From NCBI GenBank assembly GCA_007693835.1, contig RECW01000144.1:1-40222 (forward strand): a DNA stretch of 40,222 nt, read 5' to 3'. The translations under genes were made by a program, and so were the position numbers. Positions 17,120 to 24,266 of the stretch are shown one piece after another (positions within the stretch are counted from its first letter, which is position 1; each line of letters opens with the position of its first letter). Below the pieces are notes generated by a model. That model saw nothing but the letters and a program-made list of their open reading frames with translations. It had not been told where the DNA came from and searched no databases. Origin of the DNA: Paracoccaceae bacterium. Lineage in GTDB: Bacteria; Pseudomonadota; Alphaproteobacteria; Rhodobacterales; Rhodobacteraceae.

Positions 17120-17734
17120 ATGCGGGTGATGTTGATGGCGGCGGCGTTCGCGGTGGGGGCGGGCGCCGCGACGGCCCAACCGGTGGAGGCCGACTGGCCC
17201 TGCGAACAGCGGCGCATCCTGCACCTGTCGATCGGGCAGATGTGGGCGGCGGACCTGCCGGACGACCTCGACGCCTGGCGCGACGACCGCGAGCTCGCCG
17301 ACCTCGCCGCGCGCATCGCCGCCCGGCGGACCACGGACGCGGAGGTCAACGCCATGATCGCCGGCGTCTCGGCGCAGGACGGCGTGAGCCGGGAGGCGCG
17401 GCTCGCGCGTCTCTTCACCGGGGTCTTCGCGCTGATCGACGCCGAGCGCGCCCGCATCGTCGAGGGCATCTCGCGCTACGCCCGGCGTCAGGCGGCGCTC
17501 GCCGACCGTATCGAGACGGCGCAGGACGCGCTGGCGCAGGCCGAGGCGGCGGCCGCGCCGGATGACTTCGACGCGCTCGACCGGATCGACCGCATGCGCG
17601 ACACGCTGGCCTGGGACGTGCGGATTTTCGACGAGCGCGACCGCTCGCTCGGCTTCGTGTGCGAAAGCCCGGTCATTCTGGAGCGCCGGGCCTTCGCCGT
17701 GGCGCGGGCGATCAAGGCCGGGATCGACGGCTGA
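17120..17734 (+). CDS. Uncharacterised exported helical protein of the PQQ locus
   Basis: A 204-residue protein with a signal peptide (to about 18, ending TAQ). The mature protein starts PVEADWPCEQRRI and is mostly helical, with a coiled-coil stretch (ARRQAALADRIETAQDALAQ) and a second cysteine near the end (FVCESP). The two cysteines could form one long-range disulfide. The start at 17120 has GAGGAGGGGA upstream. It is the last plus-strand gene of the set and converges with the CxxxCW gene, with only 2 bases between stops. I do not recognise a family function. Confidence 0.7.
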   Translation: MRVMLMAAAFAVGAGAATAQPVEADWPCEQRRILHLSIGQMWAADLPDDLDAWRDDRELADLAARIAARRTTDAEVNAMIAGVSAQDGVSREARLARLFTGVFALIDAERARIVEGISRYARRQAALADRIETAQDALAQAEAAAAPDDFDALDRIDRMRDTLAWDVRIFDERDRSLGFVCESPVILERRAFAVARAIKAGIDG

Positions 17735-17736
17735 CC

Positions 17737-18282
17737 TCAGAAGCCCTCGGCCGGCGCCGCCCGTTCAAGCGGCAGGCCGGCGGCGGCCCAGCCGTCCGTG
17801 CCCTCCGGGAACCAGATGACGCGCGCGTGGCCATGTTCCTTAAGCGCGCGTCGGGCGGCGTTCCAGCTCATCCAGCAGTCCGCGAGGCAGAAGAACAGGA
17901 GCGGTCGGCCCTCGGCGGCGAGCGCTTCGAGGGCCGCGCCGAACCGGGCGTCCATCTCGGGGGAGAGCGCCCCGTATCCCGTGTTCGCAAGCCATGTCGC
18001 GCCGGGAATCGTGTCGTGGGGCGGGTCACGCCATATCACGCCCTCCGGCAACCCTTCCGGACGCACGGGTCTCGGCATCACGTCGATGAAGACCGCTTCG
18101 CCCGCGCGCCAGAGCCTTTCGGCCTCGGCGGCGTCCGCCACAACGGCGCCGGTCAGCGTAAGCGGGGTGGGACTGCGGAAGTCGTCCATCCGGTAGCCGT
18201 CCGGCTCCGGCGGCGGCGCGTCGGCCAGCGCAGGGGCGAGGCCGACGGCGAGGAGGGCCGCGATCAGGCGGCCCCCGGTCAC
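17737..18282 (-). CDS. PQQ-catabolism-associated Cys-Trp motif protein (rhodanese-like)
   Basis: A 181-residue protein. The GTG start at 18282 overlaps the xoxJ-like stop as GTGA and gives a signal peptide (to about 20, ALA). The mature part has GYRMDDFRSPTP, AVFIDVMPRPVRPEGL, a rhodanese-like core and the motif LLFFCLADCWMSWNAA. In the family described as PQQ-dependent catabolism-associated CXXCW protein the cysteines precede Trp. Here the spacing read is Cys132-LAD-Cys136-Trp137. A redox or maturation role is likely. It is the last gene of the xoxF-G-J set. Confidence 0.87.
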   Translation of the reverse strand: MTGGRLIAALLAVGLAPALADAPPPEPDGYRMDDFRSPTPLTLTGAVVADAAEAERLWRAGEAVFIDVMPRPVRPEGLPEGVIWRDPPHDTIPGATWLANTGYGALSPEMDARFGAALEALAAEGRPLLFFCLADCWMSWNAARRALKEHGHARVIWFPEGTDGWAAAGLPLERAAPAEGF

Positions 18283-19121
18283 TGGGTGATCACGGCGCGG
18301 CCGAACTCGTCGACCAGCGGCACGCCGAATTCGGTGAGGATCGCGTCGATCTCGGTCTGCTTGCGCCGGATCAGCGCATTGAGTTCGCGTTTCCAGTCGT
18401 CCTCGCCGGCCCGGACGCCCATGGTGATCCGGTAGAACAGGCGCGGCGGCAGCGGCTCGTTCAGAAGCGGGGTGGCGACAAGCGGGATATCCTCCGTCGT
18501 CTTCGCCAGCCAGCCGCCGATGGGACCCCAGACGAAAGCCCCGTCGATTTCGCCGGCGCGCATGTCGTCGACCATCTGCGCCGACGGGTCGTCGTAGCGC
18601 CGGTCGACCATCAGCGCGTAGGGCTTCGCCCTGCCGATCAGCCCATGGCGTGCGAGGTGGTCGGCCGGCGGGCTGCCGGCGACCACGCCGAGCCGCCGCC
18701 CTTGCAGCCGCGGATCCGAGATGGTGTCGACGCCGGCGAGGGGGCCGTCGGCGCGGGTGAGGAACACGAAGGCCGAGGTGTAATAGTGGTTGGTGTTCAG
18801 CACCAGTTCGTGGCCTTGCGAGTAGCCGATGATCACGTCGCACCGCTTCTCGCCGAGGGTCCGGCGGATGAAGCCGGTCGCCTGCGGATACCAGGTGTAG
18901 GCGACCGGGCGGCCGAGCTCGGCTGCGAAGAGTTCTGCGATTCGGTTCTCGAAGCCGCCCCCCTCGCGATGGGAGAACGGCAGGTTCGCCGGGTCCGCGC
19001 AGACGCGGAACTGGGTGTCCGAGACGAGGTCGGCTGTGCGGGCCGCCGCTGGCGCGGCGGCGAACAGCGCGAGGGCCGCCGCGACCAGCGCGGCGCGGCC
19101 CTCAGCCGCCCATGCAGGCAC
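18279..19121 (-). CDS. xoxJ: Quinoprotein dehydrogenase-associated binding protein (XoxJ-like)
   Basis: A 280-residue exported protein of the family-3 binding-protein fold (FRVCADPANLPFSH, ENRIAELFAAELGRPVAYTWYPQ, RCDVIIGYSQG, LGVVAGSPPADHL, GEIDGAFVWGPIGGWLA). The frame is open to a TTG at 19136. GTG 19121 is preferred because GGAG lies 9 bases before it and the signal peptide is then compact (ending AAA). It overlaps the cytochrome gene end by 20 bases. In Methylorubrum, XoxJ binds XoxF and is thought to help activate or mature it. Order xoxF-xoxG-xoxJ is conserved. Confidence 0.88.
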   Translation of the reverse strand: MPAWAAEGRAALVAAALALFAAAPAAARTADLVSDTQFRVCADPANLPFSHREGGGFENRIAELFAAELGRPVAYTWYPQATGFIRRTLGEKRCDVIIGYSQGHELVLNTNHYYTSAFVFLTRADGPLAGVDTISDPRLQGRRLGVVAGSPPADHLARHGLIGRAKPYALMVDRRYDDPSAQMVDDMRAGEIDGAFVWGPIGGWLAKTTEDIPLVATPLLNEPLPPRLFYRITMGVRAGEDDWKRELNALIRRKQTEIDAILTEFGVPLVDEFGRAVITQ

Positions 19122-19614
19122 GTTCGTGCTCCGCAAAGCTCTCCGGCCGATCGGCGCGCTTTGCGGGCCGTCCGCGATCGATGGCGCCGGCGCCGCGGGC
19201 GCGGAGGTAGATCCAGATATCGTCGACGTAGCACATGACGTTCTTGTTCAGGCCGAAGGACGGCATGACGTTCTCGTGCGAGGCGTCGACGTTCTGGATG
19301 CCGGCGGCGACGACGCCGATGAACTCCCAGTAGTCGAGCGCCATCACCGCGTCCTTCAGCGGCGGCGCGTAGGTCGAGCCCATGCCGTCCGGTCCGTGGC
19401 AGACATGGCATTCCGAGTGATATCGGCGGAAGCCGGAGAACGTGTACCAGTCCACCGTGCCGTCTTCGGCGACGTAGAAGGTCGGCGTGCCGTCCACGGT
19501 GAAATGTTTTCCGTCTTCCTGCGAGAAGGCGACCGTGTCGGAGTTCGAAGCGAAGGCGGGGGTGATGGCGAGCAGAACGGCGAGCGCCGTCGCGGCCAGC
19601 TTCGTTGGGGGCAT
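19102..19614 (-). CDS. xoxG: c-type cytochrome, XoxG-like (electron acceptor of XoxF)
   Basis: A 170-residue periplasmic cytochrome. The start at 19614 has AGGGAAGAG upstream and yields a signal peptide (to about 22, AFA). One haem site C69-HV-C72-H73 is present (SECHVCHGPDGMGS), with a probable axial Met117 in ENVMPSFG. The segment between (YAPPLKDAVMALDYWEFIG) matches the cytochrome c-553i/cL-like group that takes electrons from XoxF. A long charged tail (about 140-170) follows. It lies 161 bases downstream of xoxF, with a strong hairpin in between. Confidence 0.9.
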   Translation of the reverse strand: MPPTKLAATALAVLLAITPAFASNSDTVAFSQEDGKHFTVDGTPTFYVAEDGTVDWYTFSGFRRYHSECHVCHGPDGMGSTYAPPLKDAVMALDYWEFIGVVAAGIQNVDASHENVMPSFGLNKNVMCYVDDIWIYLRARGAGAIDRGRPAKRADRPESFAEHERACMGG

Positions 19615-19692
19615 GTCTCTTCCCTGTGATCGAGTGCGCTTTTCTTGTTCTTGGGCGCACCATGGCGCCATCCGCGGGGTTCCTCAACGAGC

Positions 19693-19724
19693 GCGGCGCG
19701 AAAACCGTCCGGTCTTCGCGCCGC
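19693..19724 (-). terminator. Strong hairpin between xoxF and xoxG
   Basis: GCGGCGCGAA (19693-19702) pairs perfectly with TTCGCGCCGC (19715-19724). After one mismatch three more pairs close a 4-base loop. On the minus strand the hairpin is 52 bases after the xoxF stop and 78 bases before xoxG. There is no T-run behind it. It may act as a partial terminator or as a 3' stabiliser of xoxF mRNA, allowing more xoxF than xoxG product. Confidence 0.5.
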
Positions 19725-19775
19725 ACCGTGGTGGTCAGAACGCGCAGTCCGGGATGGACCACGCAGGCGCTTGCG

Positions 19776-21575
19776 TCAGTTCGGCAGCGTGAACACGGTC
19801 AGCTGGCCGCCGAGGGCGGTGTAGTCGCTGAGGCTCGCGTAGCCGCCCACGGCGCCGAGGCCGTCGTTCGGGTTCACGAGGCCCGCCGCGAGGCCGATCC
19901 CGGCCCAGCCGCCGACGCCCGAGTAGACCGCGACGTACTGCTTGCCGCGATGGCTGTAGGTCATCACGTTGCCGATGATGCCCGACGGCGTCTTGAACTG
20001 GTACAGCTTCTCGCCGGTCTCGGCGTCGACCGCCTTCAGGAAGCCCTCCAGCGTGCCGTAGAAAACGACGTCGCCGGCGGTGGCCAGCGCGCCCGACCAC
20101 ACCGAGAACTCCTCGGGGATGATCCAGGCGAACTCGCCCTTGGTGGCGTCCCAGGCGATGAAGTTGCCCATGCCGCCGTGGCTGTTCGGCGCCGGGTACA
20201 TCGAGAGGGTGGCGCCGACGTAGGGCTGGCCGGCCGTGTAGCTGACGCGGAACGGCTCGTAGTCCATGCAGACGTGGTTGGTCGGCACGTAGAACAGGCC
20301 CGTCCGCGGCGAGAAGGCGGCCGGCTGCTGGTCCTTGGTGCCGAGCGCCGCCGGGCAGATGCCGGTGGTGTTGACGTCCTCGCCGCCCGCGCGGGTCGAG
20401 AACGCCTCGACGACGGCCGGGCGCCCGTAGGTCGGCGAGTTCGGGTCCATGTCGACGCCGGTCGTCCAGTTCACCGCGCGGTCGTACTTGTCGGCGAGCA
20501 GCAATTCGCCGGAGACGCGGTCCATGGTGTAGGCGAGGCCGTTGCGGTCGAAGTGGACGAGCAGATGACGCATCTGGCCGTCGATCTCCTGATCGACGAG
20601 GATCATCTCGTTGACGCCGTCGTAGTCCCACTCGTCGTGGGGCGTCATCTGATAGACCCACTTCGCCACGCCGGTGTCGGCGTCACGGGCGAAGATCGTC
20701 ATCGACCAGCGGTTGTCGCCGGGCCGCTGCGCCGGGTTCCAGGTCGAGGGGTTGCCGGTGCCGTAGTAGAAGAGGTTGGTGATCGGGTCGTAGGAGTACC
20801 AGCCCCAGGTCGTCCCGCCGCCGATCTTCCACTGGTCGCCTTCCCAGGTGGCGGTGCCGCTGTCCTTGCCGACGGGCCGGCCGAGGTGTGTCGTCCGCTC
20901 CGGATCCATGAGCGTCTGCTCGTCGGGGCCGGTGGAGTAGGCGCGCCACAGGCGCTCGCCGGTGTTGATGTCGTAGGCGGTGACGTGACCCTGCACGCCG
21001 AATTCGCCGCCGGAGATGCCGACGATGATCTTGTCCTTCACCGGCAGGACCGTCGCGGTGTTGGTCTCGCCCTTGGACGGATCACCGTTCACGGCGCTCC
21101 ACACGACGCGGCCCGACTTGGCGTCGAGAGCGACCACCGTGGTGTCGGCCTGATGCAGGAAGATCTTGCCGTCGGCGTAGGCGGGGCCGCGGTTCACCGT
21201 GTCGCAGCACATCACCGGAATGACTTCCGGATCCTGACGCGGTTCATACTTCCAGAGGATCTTGCCTTCGTTGTTCAGGTCGAGGGCGTAGACCTTGTTC
21301 GGGAACGGCGTGTGGATGAACATCGTGTCGCCGACGACGAGCGGTCCGCCTTCATGCCCGCGCAGCACGCCGGTCGAGAAGGTCCAGGCCACCTGAAGCT
21401 GGCCGACGTTCTCGCGGTTGATCTGGCTCAGGCGCGAGTAGCGGGTGTTGGCGTAGTCTCCGGTCTGGAGCACCCACCCGTTGGGGTTCGACTGGAGCGA
21501 CAGCACCGAGTCGTTCGCAGCCGCCATGCCCGCCATGGCGACGCCGGCCAGGAGGCCCGCGATAAGTTTTTTCAT
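19776..21575 (-). CDS. xoxF: Lanthanide-dependent PQQ methanol/alcohol dehydrogenase XoxF
   Basis: A 599-residue periplasmic quinoprotein that oxidises methanol (and often other primary alcohols or formaldehyde) and passes electrons to cytochrome c. The start at 21575 has GGAGGAAAC upstream; the signal peptide runs to about 20. The eight-bladed propeller shows tryptophan-docking repeats. Key residues seen: the vicinal disulfide Cys123-Cys124 ([10 protein letters not shown]), Glu191 (GGEFGV), Asn275 (GTGNPSTWN) and the catalytic Asp317 followed at +2 by Asp319 (EWDYDGVNE). The extra Asp (DYD rather than the DxA of MxaF) marks lanthanide enzymes. No MxaI small subunit is present. It is followed by xoxG and xoxJ. 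Confidence 0.96.
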   Translation of the reverse strand: MKKLIAGLLAGVAMAGMAAANDSVLSLQSNPNGWVLQTGDYANTRYSRLSQINRENVGQLQVAWTFSTGVLRGHEGGPLVVGDTMFIHTPFPNKVYALDLNNEGKILWKYEPRQDPEVIPVMCCDTVNRGPAYADGKIFLHQADTTVVALDAKSGRVVWSAVNGDPSKGETNTATVLPVKDKIIVGISGGEFGVQGHVTAYDINTGERLWRAYSTGPDEQTLMDPERTTHLGRPVGKDSGTATWEGDQWKIGGGTTWGWYSYDPITNLFYYGTGNPSTWNPAQRPGDNRWSMTIFARDADTGVAKWVYQMTPHDEWDYDGVNEMILVDQEIDGQMRHLLVHFDRNGLAYTMDRVSGELLLADKYDRAVNWTTGVDMDPNSPTYGRPAVVEAFSTRAGGEDVNTTGICPAALGTKDQQPAAFSPRTGLFYVPTNHVCMDYEPFRVSYTAGQPYVGATLSMYPAPNSHGGMGNFIAWDATKGEFAWIIPEEFSVWSGALATAGDVVFYGTLEGFLKAVDAETGEKLYQFKTPSGIIGNVMTYSHRGKQYVAVYSGVGGWAGIGLAAGLVNPNDGLGAVGGYASLSDYTALGGQLTVFTLPN

Positions 21576-21588
21576 GTTTCCTCCATGC

Positions 21589-21605
21589 GGGAGCGCCCTG
21601 CTCCC
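21589..21605 (-). promoter_or_regulatory. Hairpin just upstream of the xoxF Shine-Dalgarno
   Basis: On the minus strand GGGAGC, a 5-base loop and GCTCCC form a 6-bp stem ending 4 bases before the GGAGG of xoxF. It sits at the end of a leader of about 140 bases. It may affect ribosome access; there is no direct evidence for regulation. Confidence 0.35.
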
Positions 21606-21725
21606 TTTCCTACCCAGGCTGGCCCCGTTCGGAGACGCGAACGCCTTTCCGGAGCGCGTGTTGTTCGACGGCCAGCCGACCGCCAGGGCGTCGACGCGAG
21701 ACATCGCGGGGGTGACTCCCGCCGG

Positions 21726-21755
21726 ATATGCTAGCGGCCGTTTGATGACGATCAA
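21726..21755 (-). promoter_or_regulatory. Candidate sigma-70 promoter of xoxF
   Basis: On the minus strand TTGATC (plus 21750-21755) is followed after 18 bases by GCATAT (21726-21731), or after 16 bases by TAGCAT. Transcription would start near 21719, giving an mRNA leader of about 140 bases before the ATG at 21575. The -35 lies directly behind the hairpin that ends the upstream metallohydrolase gene. Confidence 0.4.
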
Positions 21756-21785
21756 GCCTTTCTTACGCCACTCTCAGAAAGGGCT
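21755..21785 (-). terminator. Hairpin after the quinoprotein relay metallohydrolase gene
   Basis: On the minus strand AGCCCTTTCT and AGAAAGGCT form an almost perfect stem (one bulged C) with a 12-base loop, beginning at the base after the metallohydrolase stop codon. No T-run follows. Its position between two same-strand genes, right before a promoter-like sequence, suggests xoxF is transcribed on its own. Confidence 0.45.
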
Positions 21786-22808
21786 TCACTCCCATTCCAT
21801 CTCGCGGATCGCGACGGTGGCGTTGCGCTCGGCGAAAGCCTCGGTCAGGGCCCAGCCCGGCGGCGTGCGGCGGGCGATGGCGCGCGTGGCCTCCAGCATC
21901 GGCCGTCCTTCGCGCACCGCCTCGCGCGCCGCCTCGCGCAGATGGGCGAGATAGGCGCGGATCGGCGCGGCGGCGTCCGGCCAGGCGTAGGAGACCGGCC
22001 CGTGGCCCGGCACGACGCGCGCCGCCTCGCGGACGGTCAGGTCGTCCAGCAGCGCGATCCAGCCGTTGACCGAGCCGTCCATCGTCGGCAGGTGGCTCAT
22101 GAACACGATGTCGCCGAGGAACCATGTGTCGGTGGCGAGATCGCGCACCGTCAGGTCGTTGTCGGTGTGCGCGACGGGATGCGCCTCCAGCAGCAGCAGC
22201 CGGCCGCCGAGGTCGATCTCGCGCGTCGTGTCCACCGTCTCGTCGACGGCGACGATGCGCGTCGCGCCGATGTCGCCGAAGGCGCGCACGGCGCCCTCGA
22301 TATAGCTGCCGCCGCGCGTCGCCAGCGCCCGGGGAAGGTTGGCGTGGCCGACGACGGTCGCGCCCGCGTCGACGAAGGCGGCGGCGCCCAGCACGTGGTC
22401 GGGGTGCATGTGGGTGAGGATCAGCCAGCGCACCGGCAGGTCGGTGCGCGCGCGGATCGCGGCGAGAAGGTTCCGGCCGTCTTCGTAGGAGCCGCCCGAG
22501 TCGATCACGGCGACCGCCTCGTCGCCGATCACGAACCCTGCGTTGGCGATCGCCCCCGCGTTCCCGGTCGTCGAGAGTTCATGAACGCCGCGCCGAACGA
22601 AGACGCCTGCGGCCACTTCGGTGACGGCCATCTCCGGCGTTTCGCCGGCGCGCACGCACGGCCAGGACTCCGGCCGCCAGCCGGCCGGGAGGGCCTGCGT
22701 CTCGGCGCGGGCGCGGCAGGCCGCGTAATCCGCGCCGCCGGCGCGTCGGTGCGTTTCGCAGGTCGTGGGCGCGGCGGTCAGGCAGGCCGTGAGCAGGATC
22801 TCCCACAT
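21786..22808 (-). CDS. Quinoprotein relay system zinc metallohydrolase
   Basis: A 340-residue metallo-beta-lactamase-fold protein. The zinc motif is H133-M-H135-P-D137-H138 (LILTHMHPDHVLG), with further ligands His214 (VAHTDND), Asp233 (FLGDIVF) and His269 (VPGHGPV). It fits the family named quinoprotein relay system zinc metallohydrolase 2, found beside PQQ dehydrogenases. The N-terminal ~55 residues form a separate four-cysteine segment (C9, C17, C31, C51) resembling the 67-residue gene at 22906. The first residues could act as a signal anchor. It is followed by a hairpin and then xoxF. Confidence 0.88.
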   Translation of the reverse strand: MWEILLTACLTAAPTTCETHRRAGGADYAACRARAETQALPAGWRPESWPCVRAGETPEMAVTEVAAGVFVRRGVHELSTTGNAGAIANAGFVIGDEAVAVIDSGGSYEDGRNLLAAIRARTDLPVRWLILTHMHPDHVLGAAAFVDAGATVVGHANLPRALATRGGSYIEGAVRAFGDIGATRIVAVDETVDTTREIDLGGRLLLLEAHPVAHTDNDLTVRDLATDTWFLGDIVFMSHLPTMDGSVNGWIALLDDLTVREAARVVPGHGPVSYAWPDAAAPIRAYLAHLREAAREAVREGRPMLEATRAIARRTPPGWALTEAFAERNATVAIREMEWE

Positions 22809-22905
22809 CTCACGGCTCGGCTGGAAGATGGTCGGGCATGGCCGCCTCCGGCGAAGTCACCGGGAGACGCTAGCACGCCCCGTCTTCTCCGGTCACGCCG
22901 CCGCG

Positions 22906-23109
22906 TCAGGTCAGGCGGTCCTCCGCCGGCAGGACGCAGCGCCATCCGGTCACCCGCCAGGCGGGGTGCTGGATGCTCCACTGCGCGACGCGGATCGGGG
23001 ACGAGTAGACGCATTGCGCGGGGTCGAGCCCGTGGATGTCGAGCAGCAGCCGGTGCTCCGCGCACCGCTCCGGCGCGCTGATCAGGCAGGCGACGACGAT
23101 CAACTCCAT
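22906..23109 (-). CDS. Small four-cysteine protein related to the metallohydrolase N-terminus
   Basis: A 67-residue protein with GGAGGA before its ATG. The start MELIVVACLISAPERC may be an uncleaved signal or membrane-associated strand. Cysteines are at 8, 16, 33 and 58, with Trp two residues before the last (GWRC). The 67-residue MELIVxxCL...W.xxHPxWxxxxWxC pattern is one I know from many alphaproteobacterial small hypothetical proteins; function is unknown. The same cysteine pattern occurs at the N-terminus of the next gene downstream. It is divergent from the plus-strand gene at 23235. Confidence 0.75.
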   Translation of the reverse strand: MELIVVACLISAPERCAEHRLLLDIHGLDPAQCVYSSPIRVAQWSIQHPAWRVTGWRCVLPAEDRLT

Positions 23110-23139
23110 CGCTGGTCCTCCATGCTCGCAGGCGACCGC

Positions 23140-23169
23140 TTGCCCGTCGCCCCCCGGAGCAGGTAGCCT
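23140..23169 (+). promoter_or_regulatory. Candidate promoter for the exported gene at 23235
   Basis: TTGCCC (23140-23145) and TAGCCT (23164-23169) are 18 bases apart, about 65 bases before the start codon. The -35 is fair and the -10 weak. The same TAGCCTT word occurs before the genes at 2816 (minus strand) and 29108. Confidence 0.25.
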
Positions 23170-23234
23170 TGAGCGGGTGTGTGACAACATGGCGCGCCGG
23201 CATCGACCGCGCCCCACCGGGAATGGAAACCGCC

Positions 23235-23588
23235 ATGAGACGCCTCGCCCCCTTCGTCGTCGCCGTCCTCACCGCCGCGAGCGCCGCGGCGCAGGGTTTT
23301 CAGGGCCGGCTCTACACCGACTATCCGACCGAGGCGCTGGCGGACTACGTGTTCGCCTGCATGGCCGCCAACGGCAACACGCGCGAGGCGCTGGAGCGGT
23401 GCTCCTGCTCCATCGACCACATTTCCGTGATCCTGCCCTACGAGCGCTACATCGCGGCCGAGACGGTGCTGCGGATGCGCCAGCTCGCCGGCGAGCGGTC
23501 GAGCGTGTTCCGCACCGCGGCGGAGGCGAAGGACGCGGTGGCCGAGCTGCGGCGCGCGCAGGCCGAGGCGGACGTGGTCTGCTTCTGA
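23235..23588 (+). CDS. Small exported Cys-containing protein of the PQQ locus
   Basis: A 117-residue protein. ATG 23235 is preferred (GGAA 7 bases upstream, compact signal peptide ending AAA-Q); ATG 23223 would add four residues. The mature part has FACMAANGNTREALERCSCSIDHISVILPYERY and ends in VVCF, so there are four cysteines including a CSC pair. The helical pattern after a CxC in DH-x-S resembles small exported proteins found near xoxF in other alphaproteobacteria. Function is unknown. It is convergent with the DUF3047 gene. Confidence 0.72.
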   Translation: MRRLAPFVVAVLTAASAAAQGFQGRLYTDYPTEALADYVFACMAANGNTREALERCSCSIDHISVILPYERYIAAETVLRMRQLAGERSSVFRTAAEAKDAVAELRRAQAEADVVCF

Positions 23589-23598
23589 GCCGACCGCG

Positions 23599-24222
23599 TC
23601 AGTCCGCCGGCAGGAAGCGGATCGCCCCGTACCACGCCTCCGCCGTGACGCCCCGGTTGTCGCAATCCGTCATGATCGCCACGGCGTCGATCTCGTCGAG
23701 GTCGATGCCGTGGAACCGGCGGAAGTCGGCGCGCAGGTCGCGCCGTTCCGTCGCCCATCCGTCGCCGGGCCCGGAGCGCACCGCCACCATGTGCGCCTGC
23801 GAGGCGAACGGGTTGGGCCAGTCGGCCCCGGCGGGCTGCGCGCTCGCCCAGACGTAGTTCACCGCCCGGGTGCGCCAGCGCAGCAGGCCGCCGTCCCGCA
23901 CCACGTAGAGGCGCGCGGCGAAGTCGTCGCCGGCCCGCGTCGTCTCGTCGACCGAGGGATCGAGCGTTGCGTCGACGCGCCACGACCATTCGAGGATCGG
24001 GGTGGCGCGGAGGTCTATGGCCCGCTCCAGCACGAGGCCGGACGCGCTGGCGTCGCAGCGCGCGTGCAGCGCGGGACCGGTCTCGGTGTCGACGAGCCGA
24101 TATTCCGTGCGGCCCTTGAACGCGTGGGCGCGCCACGCGGCGATGGCCGACGGCTCGAAGACGAGGGGCGCCTGAGCGGCGTGCGCCGCGAGCGCGAGGA
24201 AGGCGATGAGCGCGAGGCGCAC
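23599..24222 (-). CDS. DUF3047 family exported protein
   Basis: A 207-residue protein with a GTG start at 24222 and GGAG 7 bases upstream. The signal peptide runs to about 17 (AQA). The mature part is beta-rich: PILEWSWRVDATLD, DDFAARLYVVRDG, NYVWASAQPAGADWPNPF and AIMTDCDNRGVTAEAWYGAIRF, which is the DUF3047 pattern. Family function is unknown. It starts 44 bases after hflX stops on the same strand and may be its last operon member. A much longer open frame overlapping hflX on this strand is not used. Confidence 0.82.
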   Translation of the reverse strand: MRLALIAFLALAAHAAQAPLVFEPSAIAAWRAHAFKGRTEYRLVDTETGPALHARCDASASGLVLERAIDLRATPILEWSWRVDATLDPSVDETTRAGDDFAARLYVVRDGGLLRWRTRAVNYVWASAQPAGADWPNPFASQAHMVAVRSGPGDGWATERRDLRADFRRFHGIDLDEIDAVAIMTDCDNRGVTAEAWYGAIRFLPAD

Positions 24223-24266
24223 GTCGGGTCTCCGTCCAAAGGGTCCGCCGGTCGTGCGGCGTCGCG

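Noticed and set aside
9231-23588. Possible pqqA, lanmodulin or mxaF in the quinoprotein locus
   Set aside because: No short peptide with the Glu-x3-Tyr pattern of PqqA, no EF-hand repeats and no second large quinoprotein were seen in genes or gaps.
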